Shown here one piece after another: positions 8,834-16,591 of a DNA stretch of 64,000 nucleotides. The notes beneath the pieces were generated by a model. That model did no database searches, was not told where the DNA came from, and saw only the letters and a list, made by a program, of their open reading frames with translations. Source of the stretch: Methylobacteriaceae bacterium (GTDB lineage: Bacteria; Pseudomonadota; Alphaproteobacteria; Rhizobiales; Beijerinckiaceae); NCBI GenBank assembly GCA_020638195.1, contig JACKJC010000002.1, positions 62,001 through 126,000 on the forward strand, given 5' to 3'. Position numbers and translations under genes: made by a program. Positions within the stretch are counted from its first letter, which is position 1, and each line of letters starts with the position of its first letter.

Positions 8834-9918
8834 CAGGCGAAGCCTCGCGAGAGGAACGACTGCAGTGCGTCCTTGCTCATGCCGTCGAGCCCGAGCGTTT
8901 TTCGCGTGCGCCCGGTCTGCATGAAATCCTCACCGACTATGGCCGAGCCGATCGATAGAAAAGATTTGGCGAGCGGCGCCGCGACTCCGGCGAGTTCCGC
9001 GCAGGAAATCAGGAAGGACAGTCCGATCCGCGTGTCTTCGAGCATGTAGCGATGTTGCGTCAGCACGATGCGCTCGCGCCAGTCGCCGGAATCGGTCAGC
9101 GTGTCATGCGCCTCCGCCTCGTACATCCAGGCGCGCTTGGCATAGTGGTCGGCGAGTGGGAAATGCGGCGCGCCATAGCCGAAAGCTTCGCGCACGGCCA
9201 TGCGCTCTGCGTCGAGCTGGTCGGTGACGCGGCGGATCGAGGGTTGCGTGCCCTCCTTGTGAATATCCCAGCGGTCGAAATGCTCGAGCGGGCCAGCGTT
9301 CATGGTGATCAATGGCGGATGGATGATCGGGCCGGCGTTCATCAGCGCGCCGGAGAGGATGTCGCCGCAATCCTCGATCGCGCGGGGAAAAGCGCGGCCG
9401 ATCACCTCGAACGCTTGCGCCTTGTCGACAAGCGGAAAGACGCCCGTAGGCAGACGCACGCCACGTCCGGAAATGCGGACCTCATACGGTCCCTGCTTGC
9501 GCGCGAGCCAGGGCAGCGTTCCGGTCTCGGCGAAGCACACGCCTTTGGCGCGGCCGGCATCATGCGCGGCTTTCGCGAAAATGTAGGAGCCGAAGGTGCC
9601 GGGCGGCAGGTAGACCACTTGTCCCGGTTCGAGCAATGGCGCGACGCGCCGGGCGAGGTCGTTCTGCGCGAAAGCCGGTGCGGGGCAAAGGATGAGCGCG
9701 GCGCCGCGCACGGCTGCGGCAATGTCGGCGGTGATCGACGCGATCGTCGCCGTTTGTCGGCCCTTGCCGTCGATGCGCGTGATCGTTCCGCCGTCGGCGA
9801 GATGCGCATCGACATCCGCCTGTTCGCGTCGCACGAGAGCGACCTCGTGACCGGCCAGCGTAAAATCGACAGCCGCTGCGAACGAGCCGTTGCCGCCCCC
9901 GAGAACTGCAATCTTCAT
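8833..9918 (-). CDS. Octopine/nopaline dehydrogenase family NAD(P)-dependent enzyme
   Basis: 361 residues from the ATG at 9918, which has GGAGAG upstream. A longer frame to 10005 would overlap the promoter. The N-terminal Rossmann loop is VLGGGNGSFAAAV. The C-terminal helical domain contains NAGPIIHPPL, EHFDRWDIHKEG and ADHYAKRAWMYE, typical of the NAD/NADP octopine/nopaline dehydrogenase family. Family members reductively join 2-oxo acids to amino acids, or run in reverse to release them. Here it is coupled to a hydroxyacyl-type dehydrogenase next to a 2-oxoacid oxidoreductase, so a catabolic dehydrogenase role is likelier. The substrate is unknown. Confidence 0.82.
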   Translation of the reverse strand: MKIAVLGGGNGSFAAAVDFTLAGHEVALVRREQADVDAHLADGGTITRIDGKGRQTATIASITADIAAAVRGAALILCPAPAFAQNDLARRVAPLLEPGQVVYLPPGTFGSYIFAKAAHDAGRAKGVCFAETGTLPWLARKQGPYEVRISGRGVRLPTGVFPLVDKAQAFEVIGRAFPRAIEDCGDILSGALMNAGPIIHPPLITMNAGPLEHFDRWDIHKEGTQPSIRRVTDQLDAERMAVREAFGYGAPHFPLADHYAKRAWMYEAEAHDTLTDSGDWRERIVLTQHRYMLEDTRIGLSFLISCAELAGVAAPLAKSFLSIGSAIVGEDFMQTGRTRKTLGLDGMSKDALQSFLSRGFA

Positions 9919-9952
9919 CGTCGCTCTCCGGTACAGCGGCCTGATCGCGTCG

Positions 9953-9981
9953 ATTATTTTTGACTTGAAGGATCGTGTCAA
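9953..9981 (-). promoter_or_regulatory. Predicted promoter and possible operator of the dehydrogenase pair
   Basis: On the minus strand the -35 is TTGACA (9976-9981). After 17 bases the -10 is AATAAT (9953-9958). The spacer carries the plus-strand words TTGACTTGAAGGATCG, shared in part with the Rieske promoter and the 2590 leader copy. This suggests a common regulator. Confidence 0.5.
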
Positions 9982-10075
9982 CACGTTGGATGCGGTGAAT
10001 CTCACCGCTATGTGGGCGAAAATGCGCTGGTATCGAGGGAGACGTGTTTGATCGCGATGCGCCGGTCATTCAAGG

Positions 10076-10097
10076 TTTGTGACAAATGCGCTTGACG
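10076..10097 (+). promoter_or_regulatory. Small palindrome and possible -35 upstream of the MarR gene
   Basis: TTTGT and ACAAA flank one G (10076-10086), and TTGACG follows at 10092-10097. The site lies in the 241-base space between divergent start codons at 9918 and 10160 and could be an operator for the MarR protein encoded just downstream. No good -10 is visible, so this is tentative. Confidence 0.3.
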
Positions 10098-10159
10098 CAT
10101 CGCCGGGGGAAGCGCCAATTTGAACGTCATTAGCGCCTTCGGGCTGCGCGAGCGCGAGC

Positions 10160-10663
10160 ATGGACGACAGGACCGACCTTTCGGAAGACCGCCAGGACGA
10201 AGTCAGCACGGATATTCAGCTCGACCTGCGCACGTGGCTGAAACTCTTGACCTGTACGACGCTGATCACCGCGGAGCTGCGCCGGCAATTGCGCGAACAA
10301 TTCGACTTCACGCTGCCCCGCTTCGACATGCTGGCGCAGCTCGATCGCGAGCCGGGCGGGCTCGTGCTGACGGAACTGTCGAAGCGGCTGATGGTGTCGC
10401 CGGGCAACGTCACGCCGATCATGAACCGGCTTCTCGAAGAAGGCTACATCACGCGCTCGACATCGAGTCTCGACAGGCGCGTGCAGATTGTCTGCCTCAC
10501 GGCGGAGGGCCGCAAGAAGTTCCGGCGCATGGCGAAGAAGCATGGCCAATGGGTGAATGCGATGATGGGTGGAATGGAGCTCGATGAGCGTCGTTCGCTC
10601 AGCGGCCTGCTCGACCAGCTGAAGGCGAACCTGCGCGACAGCAGCGGCGTCGACACGAAATAG
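10160..10663 (+). CDS. MarR-family transcriptional regulator (paralogue 1)
   Basis: 167 residues with a winged helix-turn-helix at about residues 55-120. The recognition region is LTELSKRLMVSPGNVTPIMN and the wing is RSTSSLDRRVQIVCLT. The N-terminal helices (DLRTWLKLLTC, LRRQLREQFDFTLPRFDML) are very like those of the MarR protein at 16591, including LSKRLMV and the PRFDMLAQLD-type stretch, so the two are paralogues. Family knowledge: such proteins are dimeric repressors released by phenolic or aryl-CoA ligands. It is divergent from the dehydrogenase pair and convergent with the next MarR gene, only 11 bases between stops. The start has no strong ribosome site. Confidence 0.9.
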   Translation: MDDRTDLSEDRQDEVSTDIQLDLRTWLKLLTCTTLITAELRRQLREQFDFTLPRFDMLAQLDREPGGLVLTELSKRLMVSPGNVTPIMNRLLEEGYITRSTSSLDRRVQIVCLTAEGRKKFRRMAKKHGQWVNAMMGGMELDERRSLSGLLDQLKANLRDSSGVDTK

Positions 10664-10674
10664 CAGCGCCGCCC

Positions 10675-11178
10675 TTACAACTCATGCTCGCGTATGTTGT
10701 CGATCATGCGCGAGAGAACGCTCGCGCAGATGTCGATATCCTCGGCGGCAATCCCCTGCATGAGGTCGTTGGTCCTGCGCGCGATCTTCGGCCACAGCTT
10801 CTTCAAGAGCGCCGCGCCATCCTTCGTCAGCGCGACTTCGCGCCGCCGCTGGTCGCGCGCGCCATGTTCGCGCGTCACCAGTCCCGTCTCCAGCATCTGA
10901 TCGATGGTGCGGCTCGCGCTCGATTGTTCGACGACCGCCAGGACGGAGATTTCGTTGACGGTGAGCTTTCCGTAGATGTGCAGGACGGAGAGGGTGCGCA
11001 GCGCCGCATTGTTCAGCCCCAGGGCGACGAGAAATCTGTTCTGGTCGGCGCTGATGCGGTTGGACAGCCGGTTGACGAGATAGGGAATATAGGCGCGCAG
11101 TTCCTCCGGGGTGGCGGGCGGCGCGCCCGCGGCTTGAGCCGAGGCGCGCGGTTTGCGTGTCGGCGCCAGCATTGTCAC
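10675..11178 (-). CDS. MarR-family transcriptional regulator at the end of the oxidoreductase operon
   Basis: 167 residues. A disordered N-terminus is followed by a MarR core, with YIPYLVNRLSNRI helix 1, LTVNEISVLAVVEQSSASRT as the helix-turn-helix and DQRRREVALT as the wing. The GTG at 11178 overlaps the preceding stop (GTGA), and an ATG two codons later at 11172 is an alternative. It belongs to the same subtype as the MarR protein at 54274 (both have an N-terminal Y-x2-N-R helix and no LSKRLMV core) and differs from those at 10160 and 16591. Because it is co-transcribed with the 2-oxoacid oxidoreductase, it is the likely ligand of the box at 14878. Confidence 0.88.
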   Translation of the reverse strand: MTMLAPTRKPRASAQAAGAPPATPEELRAYIPYLVNRLSNRISADQNRFLVALGLNNAALRTLSVLHIYGKLTVNEISVLAVVEQSSASRTIDQMLETGLVTREHGARDQRRREVALTKDGAALLKKLWPKIARRTNDLMQGIAAEDIDICASVLSRMIDNIREHEL

Positions 11179-12719
11179 GCGAAGCTCTCGATGGTCTTGA
11201 TTGCGCCGTCGAGCATGGCGCCGGAGGCGTCCCGGATCGCGGCTTCGCGCAGGCGCCGCGCCCAGTCGGCGGCGTCCTCCCGGCTCTCGAGTTTCGCGAT
11301 CGCGGCCATCACGCGATCGTATTTGGTCAATCCTCGCGCGTGGGTGTCGGAATAACCCTTGATGAGGCGGCGACAGTTCAGAACCTCGACGCCCAGATCG
11401 TAGTTGCGGTCGACCGTTTGGATTGCGCGGTCGATCCAGGCGTCGCGGTGCGTGACCTCAATGGCATGACGATGCGATCCTCGACGCCGCCGCTTCAGGC
11501 CCGCGATCGCATGGAGCGTCGCGAAGCCGAAGGCGGAATAGGTCTTGATGCGGCGACCCTTGTTCACGCGGGTGTCGATCCAGGCGACCAGACGCGGACG
11601 CGCGTTGAGCCAATCCGCCCATGCCTTCGGCGCCATGCCGATCAGCTCTTCCGCGCGTGGATGAAAATATTCCGTTGTCTGAAGAACCTGATTGCCCTTC
11701 AGCCCGATCTCGCGCTCAACGCGGGTCCGACGACTGGCGCGGGTCTTGAGATCGGCGACGCGGATCACATCGTCGTAAGCCATGGCGTTGGCGAGGTATT
11801 TGGTGGCGGCGGCGGTGAAGGCATAATCGCGCGCCGCGCCACCCGCCGCTTCGTCGGCTGCGCGCAAGCGTGCGAGCAGGTCGAGATAGTCTTGCGCATA
11901 GGCCGAATCCTGGAAGTCGGCGGCCTTGGCCGCGCCGCGCCGCGCCATGTCTCGCGCAGATTCTGGTATTTCGCGCTCGATGCGATCGAGCAAGTCGCTT
12001 GGCAAGGCGGGTTGCGAAAACGCCTCGGACTCCGACAAGTCCAAAGGCGTGGGCGCCGGCGCCGTGGCGCACTCGAGCGCCGCATCGAAAGCGGCAAGGC
12101 TCGAATTTCGTCCCTTGCTTTCGCCATTCAGCAGAGCCCGGAATTTATCGACCGGGAAAGGCAAGGCGCCGGACGCCGCCAGCGCGCCGAACATGGCCGC
12201 CGAAATCATGCTGCCGTGGTTCGCCGCGAGCGCATTCATGTCGAAGACGATTTCGCGTTTCGCGACCACGCCGATCGCCTGCGCCACAACGCTGGAATCC
12301 GCGATCGCCTCGCCAGGCGCGATCTTCTCGACGGTCGCGAAGGCGCGATGGTCTGATGCGATCAGCGTTGTCTTGTCGGGCGTGACGAGGCCGCGCAGGA
12401 TCGAGCGGCCGGCCTCCATGTATTCGGCCGCCATCACCACATCGACATCGCCGGGCGTCGGCATGAGCGAAAGGATCGGATTGAGGCCGTCCTGCGGCGG
12501 CATGCATTCGATGTAGTAGAGCGTCGCGCCGGTGCGCTGCGCGACTCCAGGCACGCTGGTTGATTGCGCGACCCAGCCTTCCGTCTCGGCAAGACGCACG
12601 ATCCAGTCCGTCAGCACGCCGCCGCCCTGGCCGCCCATGGCGAGAATGGCGATGGAGATCGGGCGTTCGGTCGCGGGGCCGACAGGGCCGAGCGGCAGGT
12701 GAACTGTTTCGTCCCTCAT
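11175..12719 (-). CDS. Indolepyruvate:ferredoxin oxidoreductase-type beta subunit
   Basis: 514 residues. Residues about 20-200 form the gamma-type domain of 2-oxoacid:acceptor oxidoreductases (ILAMGGQGGGVLTDWIV and SVPGVAQRTGATLYYIE). The C-terminal half (about 270-500) is the extra domain of long bacterial IorB-like proteins, with LKGNQVLQTTEYFHPRAEE and a basic RVNKGRRIKTYSAFGF stretch. Together with the alpha subunit it would oxidatively decarboxylate an aryl-2-oxoacid to the aryl-acyl-CoA. The start is within the ATGA overlap with the alpha gene stop (12716-12719), and the stop overlaps the MarR gene. It is much longer than archaeal IorB (about 200 residues), as expected for this proteobacterial type. 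Confidence 0.9.
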   Translation of the reverse strand: MRDETVHLPLGPVGPATERPISIAILAMGGQGGGVLTDWIVRLAETEGWVAQSTSVPGVAQRTGATLYYIECMPPQDGLNPILSLMPTPGDVDVVMAAEYMEAGRSILRGLVTPDKTTLIASDHRAFATVEKIAPGEAIADSSVVAQAIGVVAKREIVFDMNALAANHGSMISAAMFGALAASGALPFPVDKFRALLNGESKGRNSSLAAFDAALECATAPAPTPLDLSESEAFSQPALPSDLLDRIEREIPESARDMARRGAAKAADFQDSAYAQDYLDLLARLRAADEAAGGAARDYAFTAAATKYLANAMAYDDVIRVADLKTRASRRTRVEREIGLKGNQVLQTTEYFHPRAEELIGMAPKAWADWLNARPRLVAWIDTRVNKGRRIKTYSAFGFATLHAIAGLKRRRRGSHRHAIEVTHRDAWIDRAIQTVDRNYDLGVEVLNCRRLIKGYSDTHARGLTKYDRVMAAIAKLESREDAADWARRLREAAIRDASGAMLDGAIKTIESFA

Positions 12720-14863
12720 GCCGCCGCTCCCTGGCGTTCACGCCGCGCCTGCAGCCAGCCGATGAATCTTTGCGTCATGCGCTGGCGCCACAGGTCGAAA
12801 GCGTTGGGATTGTGCACGACGTCGGCGCGGAAGAAGGAGGGACAGAGGACGGCGGCGTCGGCGACCTCGCCGCAATTGCCGCAACCGACACAGGTGTGGT
12901 CGATGGCCGCGACGGGATCGTCGCGCAGGGGATCGTCGAGCTTTTTCACGGAAAGCGAGGGGCAGCCGGACAGTCGCATGCAGGCATGATCGCCTGTGCA
13001 GACGTCCTCGTCGACGCCGAAGCGTTCCTTCACGATTCGCTCGCCGTCGCGTACAGCCTGATCGATCTGCGGGCGGACGCGGCGCTGCTTGTTGAGCATG
13101 CATTCGGAGGAGGCGACGATGATTTTCGGTCCTTCCTCCTTCGTCGTGAGCGCTTCCTTCAGCGTGTCGCGCAGGCGGCCGACATCGTAGGTGCGATCGA
13201 GCTGGCGGACCCATTTGGCGCCGATGCCGCGCACGGCCGTCACGATGGAATTGTTGGTCTTGCGGCGCGGGTTCTTGGCGCGCGAGGAGAGAATGTCCTG
13301 GCCGCCGGTGGCGGAAGTATAGAAATTGTCGATGATGAGGAAGACGCCGTCGTGTTTGTTGAAGACGGCATTGCCGATGCCGCTGGTCAAGCCATTGTGC
13401 CAGAAGCCGCCGTCGCCCATGACGGCGATCGAGCGCTTGCCGGCCTTGACATTGAAGGCGCCCGCTGACGCCGGGCCGAGACCGAAGCCCATGGTCGTCG
13501 CGCCGATGTTGAACGGCGGCAGGATCGAGAAGAGATGGCAACCGATATCGGCGGAGACATGGTGCAGGCCGAGTTCCTGCTCGACAAGCTTCATGGCAGC
13601 GAAAACGGGGCGCTCGGGGCAGCCGGTGCACAGGCCCGGCGGGCGTTCGGGCACGGTCTGTTTCAGCTTTTGCACTTCGGCGAGCGCCAGGACCGGCGTC
13701 GGATCGGGCGCGGGCGGCCTGTTGCCGAGCAGGCGCGGATCGCTTTCCTCGATGAACGCGCGCAATCCGTCGAGCAGGACCTGCGAGGTATAGTCGCCGG
13801 CCATCGGCAGAATATCCTTGCCGCGCACGCGCGCGGAAACCTTGCGGCGGCGCAGCGCGGTGTTGACGGCCTGCTCGATATATTCCGGCTGGCCTTCCTC
13901 GACGACGATGACGTGGTCCTTGTCGCGGCAGAAGGCCTCGAGCTCATCCTCGATGACGGGATAGGTCACGTTCATCACGTAGAGCGGGACCTGCGTGCGG
14001 CCGTAGGCGTCGCTCAGTCCGAGATATTGCAGGGCGCGGATGATGTTGTTGTACATGCCGCCCTGCAGGACGATGCCGACCTTTGCATCCCGCGGCCCGA
14101 TGAATTCGTTGAGCTTGTGCTGCTTCACGAAGTCGATCGCGGCCGGAAAGCGCTTGGCGATCTTTTCGCGCTCGTGCTCGTAGGCAGCGGGCGGCAGGAC
14201 GATGCGGCCGAGATCGCGTACGGGATTTTCCAGTGCGTCCTTGATGGTGAAAGAGGGGCGAACATTGTCCTTTGTCTTGAAGTATCCGTGCATGTGGCAG
14301 GCGCGCACGCGCACTTCCAGCATGACCGGCGTGTTGGAAGCCTCCGAAAGCTCGAACCCCTTCTCGATCATGTTGACGATGCATTCGTGATCGGGTCTCG
14401 GATCCAGCAGCCAGATCTGCGATTTCATCGCAAAGGCGTGGGTGCGCTCCTGCATGATGGAGGAGCCTTCGCCGTAATCCTCGCCGACAATGATCATCGC
14501 GCCGCCGGTGACGCCTCCGGATGCGAGATTGGCGAGCGCGTCCGAGGCGACATTCGTGCCGACGGTCGATTTCCAGGCGACCGCGCCGCGCAAGGGATAC
14601 ATGACGGAGGCGGACAGCATGGCGGCGGCCGCCGCCTCGTTGGCAGAGCTCTGGAAGACGACTCCGAGTTCGTCGAGCACGTCCCTGGCGTCGCCGAGCA
14701 CGTCGATGAGATGGGAAATCGGCGATCCTGGATAGCCGCCGACATAGGAGACGCCAGATTGCAGCAACGCCTTGGTAATGGCGAGAATGCCCTCGCCGCG
14801 AAAGGTGTCGCCGTCGCCGAGCCTGAGGTCCTCGACTTCGCGTGCGAATGAGCGTTCGGCCAT
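12716..14863 (-). CDS. Indolepyruvate:ferredoxin oxidoreductase-type alpha subunit (TPP and Fe-S enzyme)
   Basis: 715 residues. The N-terminal pyrimidine-binding domain has YVGGYPGSPISHLIDVL. The thiamine-diphosphate domain near residue 480 has MGDGGFWHNGLTSGIGNAVF and IIDNFYTSATGGQ. The C-terminal cysteine-rich module (about 620-680) contains CTGDHACMRLSGC and CVGCGNCGEVADAAVLC, which can hold Fe-S clusters. Reaction by family: aryl-2-oxoacid plus CoA plus oxidised acceptor gives aryl-acyl-CoA plus CO2. It is first in an operon of alpha, beta and marR. The ribosome site is CGGAGA. Aerobic bacteria use such enzymes for arylpyruvates or arylglyoxylates; which one here is unknown. Confidence 0.93.
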   Translation of the reverse strand: MAERSFAREVEDLRLGDGDTFRGEGILAITKALLQSGVSYVGGYPGSPISHLIDVLGDARDVLDELGVVFQSSANEAAAAAMLSASVMYPLRGAVAWKSTVGTNVASDALANLASGGVTGGAMIIVGEDYGEGSSIMQERTHAFAMKSQIWLLDPRPDHECIVNMIEKGFELSEASNTPVMLEVRVRACHMHGYFKTKDNVRPSFTIKDALENPVRDLGRIVLPPAAYEHEREKIAKRFPAAIDFVKQHKLNEFIGPRDAKVGIVLQGGMYNNIIRALQYLGLSDAYGRTQVPLYVMNVTYPVIEDELEAFCRDKDHVIVVEEGQPEYIEQAVNTALRRRKVSARVRGKDILPMAGDYTSQVLLDGLRAFIEESDPRLLGNRPPAPDPTPVLALAEVQKLKQTVPERPPGLCTGCPERPVFAAMKLVEQELGLHHVSADIGCHLFSILPPFNIGATTMGFGLGPASAGAFNVKAGKRSIAVMGDGGFWHNGLTSGIGNAVFNKHDGVFLIIDNFYTSATGGQDILSSRAKNPRRKTNNSIVTAVRGIGAKWVRQLDRTYDVGRLRDTLKEALTTKEEGPKIIVASSECMLNKQRRVRPQIDQAVRDGERIVKERFGVDEDVCTGDHACMRLSGCPSLSVKKLDDPLRDDPVAAIDHTCVGCGNCGEVADAAVLCPSFFRADVVHNPNAFDLWRQRMTQRFIGWLQARRERQGAAA

Positions 14864-14877
14864 GGCGCGTCTCCGGA

Positions 14878-14916
14878 TGTATGGAAATGCATATATCTGG
14901 ATCGGGGCGGGGTCAA
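14878..14916 (-). promoter_or_regulatory. Promoter of the oxidoreductase operon with a MarR-like box over its -10
   Basis: On the minus strand, TTGACC (14911-14916), 17 bases, then TATGCA (14888-14893). The plus-strand box TGTATGGAAATGCATA (14878-14893) has inverted TATG/CATA ends and covers the -10. The same box with two changes lies on the -10 of the monooxygenase gene at 53059-53074. A repressor bound here would block RNA polymerase. Confidence 0.6.
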
Positions 14917-14940
14917 TGTCGCTTCGTCTTTGAGGCCCGG

Positions 14941-15057
14941 CTCCTCATCCTGAGGAGCCCGCGAAGCGGGCGTCTCGAAGGATGGCCGAGATAGCATTCC
15001 CGGTCCTGCCCCCCTTCGAGACGCGATGCTGCGCATCGCTCCTCAGGGTGAGGAGCC
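14941..15057. repeat. Intergenic palindromic repeat, family B, copy 1
   Basis: The left arm has CTCATCCTGAGGAGC and GCGTCTCGAAGGATGGC. The right arm has CCTTCGAGACGCGATGC and GCTCCTCAGGGTGAGGAGC. The whole could fold into one long imperfect hairpin. It sits between two divergent operons, upstream of both promoters. Other copies are at 41390, 44899 and 60263. Confidence 0.75.
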
Positions 15058-15079
15058 GGGTGGCGGAGCGAGCGGGGCA

Positions 15080-15112
15080 TTGACCTGCCAATTATCTTAG
15101 AACTAAGATAAT
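15080..15112 (+). promoter_or_regulatory. Promoter with perfect palindromic operator for the OYE-MarR-hydratase operon
   Basis: TTGACC (15080-15085) is a -35; about 18 bases on is TAAGAT (15104-15109). Arms ATTATCTTAG (15091-15100) and CTAAGATAAT (15103-15112) are perfect reverse complements separated by AA, so a 22-base dyad fills the spacer and covers the -10. This is the geometry of a MarR operator. The MarR gene at 16591 in this operon is the obvious binder. Confidence 0.72.
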
Positions 15113-15136
15113 CATATCCGAAACAAGGAAACCGCC

Positions 15137-16591
15137 ATGTGGCGCCCGCCGCAACGCATTCAGTTCGAGCCGAAGCCCGGCCGCATTCCCACCGCGTCTG
15201 AAGCCGCGGCGTCGCGTCTTTTCTCGCCGGTCAGGGTCGGCGCGCTGGAGCTGGAGCAGCGCACCTGGGTGCCGGCGATGGTGCCGTGGCGCGCGTCGGA
15301 CGACGGCTATGTCACCGACGATGTCGTCGACTGGTACAGCCGTTTCGCGCGCGGGCGGCCGGGCGCCATCGTCATCGAGGCGACTGGAATTCGCGACGTG
15401 CCGAGCGGGCCGCTGCTGCGCATCGGGCATGATCGTTTTCTTCCCGGCCTCGAACGCCTGACCAATGCAGTACGCGAGGCAAGCGGCGGGCATACGAAGC
15501 TGCTGATCCAGATCATCGACTTTCTGTCGATCCGCCGGCGGCCGGAGCGCAACAAGTTCTTCCAGCAATTCCTGCGTGTGACGGACGCGCATCGCGAAGC
15601 GCTCGGCGCGTCTGGCATGAGCGAGGCCGACGTGCGCGAAAAGCTCGCGATGTTTTCGGACGAGAGGCTCGAGCGAATTCTCTCGCCGCGCGAAATGGAA
15701 GCGCTGCGGCATGGCCATCGCGAGCGCGTGACGGATGTGGAGTTCGCGCATATCCGCGACCTGCCGAACATGCTGCCCGATCTCTTCGCATCCGCCGCCT
15801 TGCGCGCGAAAATTGCGGGCTTCGACGGGGTCGAGCTGCATTACGCGCACGCCTATACGATGGCGTCGTTTCTGTCGCGCACCAATACGCGCGAGGACGG
15901 TTATGGCGGTTCGCTCGAGGGGCGCGCGCGGCTGCCGCTGGAAGTCATTTCCGCCGTGCGTGAAACAGTCGGCGCGGATTACACGCTCGGCTGCCGTTTT
16001 CTGGCCGAGGAATGTATCGAGGGCGGGAGCACGGTGGAGGACGCCTGCCATTTCGGTGTCGCCTTTGCGCGCGCGGGTCTCGATTTTCTGTCGACATCGC
16101 GCGGCGGCAAGTTCGACGACGCGAAGCAACCTGGCGTCGGTCAGGCCGCCTATCCCTATACGGGCCCGAGCGGTTACGAATGCATGCCTCAGTACATTTC
16201 GGACGAGCAGGGGCCGTTCGGTCGCAACGTGAAGGCGACGGCGGCGATCCGCCGCGCCGTGCGCGACGCCGGCTTCGCAACGCCTGTCGTGTGCACGGGC
16301 GGCGTGCACAATTTCGATATGGCCGAAGGAATGCTGGCCGACGGCGTGTGCGACATTGTCGGTTCCGCGCGGCAATCGCTCGCCGATCCCGACTGGACGC
16401 TGAAATTGTCTCGTGGCGCCGGGGCGTCGGTTCGCTTGTGCGAATTCACCAATTATTGCGAGGGCCTCGACCAGAAGCACAAAGCCGTCACCTGCCAGCT
16501 CTGGGACAAGATCGACGTGAAGTCGCCGGGCGTCAAACTGACGGCGGATGGCAAGCGACGGCTCGTTCCGCCCGAATGGACGCCGGTTTGA
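15137..16591 (+). CDS. OYE-family NADH:flavin oxidoreductase
   Basis: 484 residues forming an FMN-binding (beta/alpha)8 barrel of the old yellow enzyme/dienoyl-CoA-reductase group. Landmarks are FSPVRVGALELEQRTWVPAM near residue 30, the active-site strand FDGVELHYAHAYTMASFLS near residue 235 and the phosphate-binding VCTGGVHNFDMAEGML near residue 380. The C-terminus has C-x5-C and one later Cys (CEFTNYC and TCQLW), not the canonical four-cysteine 4Fe-4S loop. The FAD/NADH module of FadH is absent. It probably reduces an activated C=C in an aromatic breakdown product. The ribosome site is AAGGAAA. It is followed by a TGATG overlap with a MarR gene. Confidence 0.88.
   Translation: MWRPPQRIQFEPKPGRIPTASEAAASRLFSPVRVGALELEQRTWVPAMVPWRASDDGYVTDDVVDWYSRFARGRPGAIVIEATGIRDVPSGPLLRIGHDRFLPGLERLTNAVREASGGHTKLLIQIIDFLSIRRRPERNKFFQQFLRVTDAHREALGASGMSEADVREKLAMFSDERLERILSPREMEALRHGHRERVTDVEFAHIRDLPNMLPDLFASAALRAKIAGFDGVELHYAHAYTMASFLSRTNTREDGYGGSLEGRARLPLEVISAVRETVGADYTLGCRFLAEECIEGGSTVEDACHFGVAFARAGLDFLSTSRGGKFDDAKQPGVGQAAYPYTGPSGYECMPQYISDEQGPFGRNVKATAAIRRAVRDAGFATPVVCTGGVHNFDMAEGMLADGVCDIVGSARQSLADPDWTLKLSRGAGASVRLCEFTNYCEGLDQKHKAVTCQLWDKIDVKSPGVKLTADGKRRLVPPEWTPV

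Noticed and set aside
16012..16590. An N-terminal extension making the MarR protein a 382-residue fusion
   Set aside because: The extension is a shifted reading of the OYE gene. The ATG at 16591 gives a normal MarR length and a TGATG coupling.
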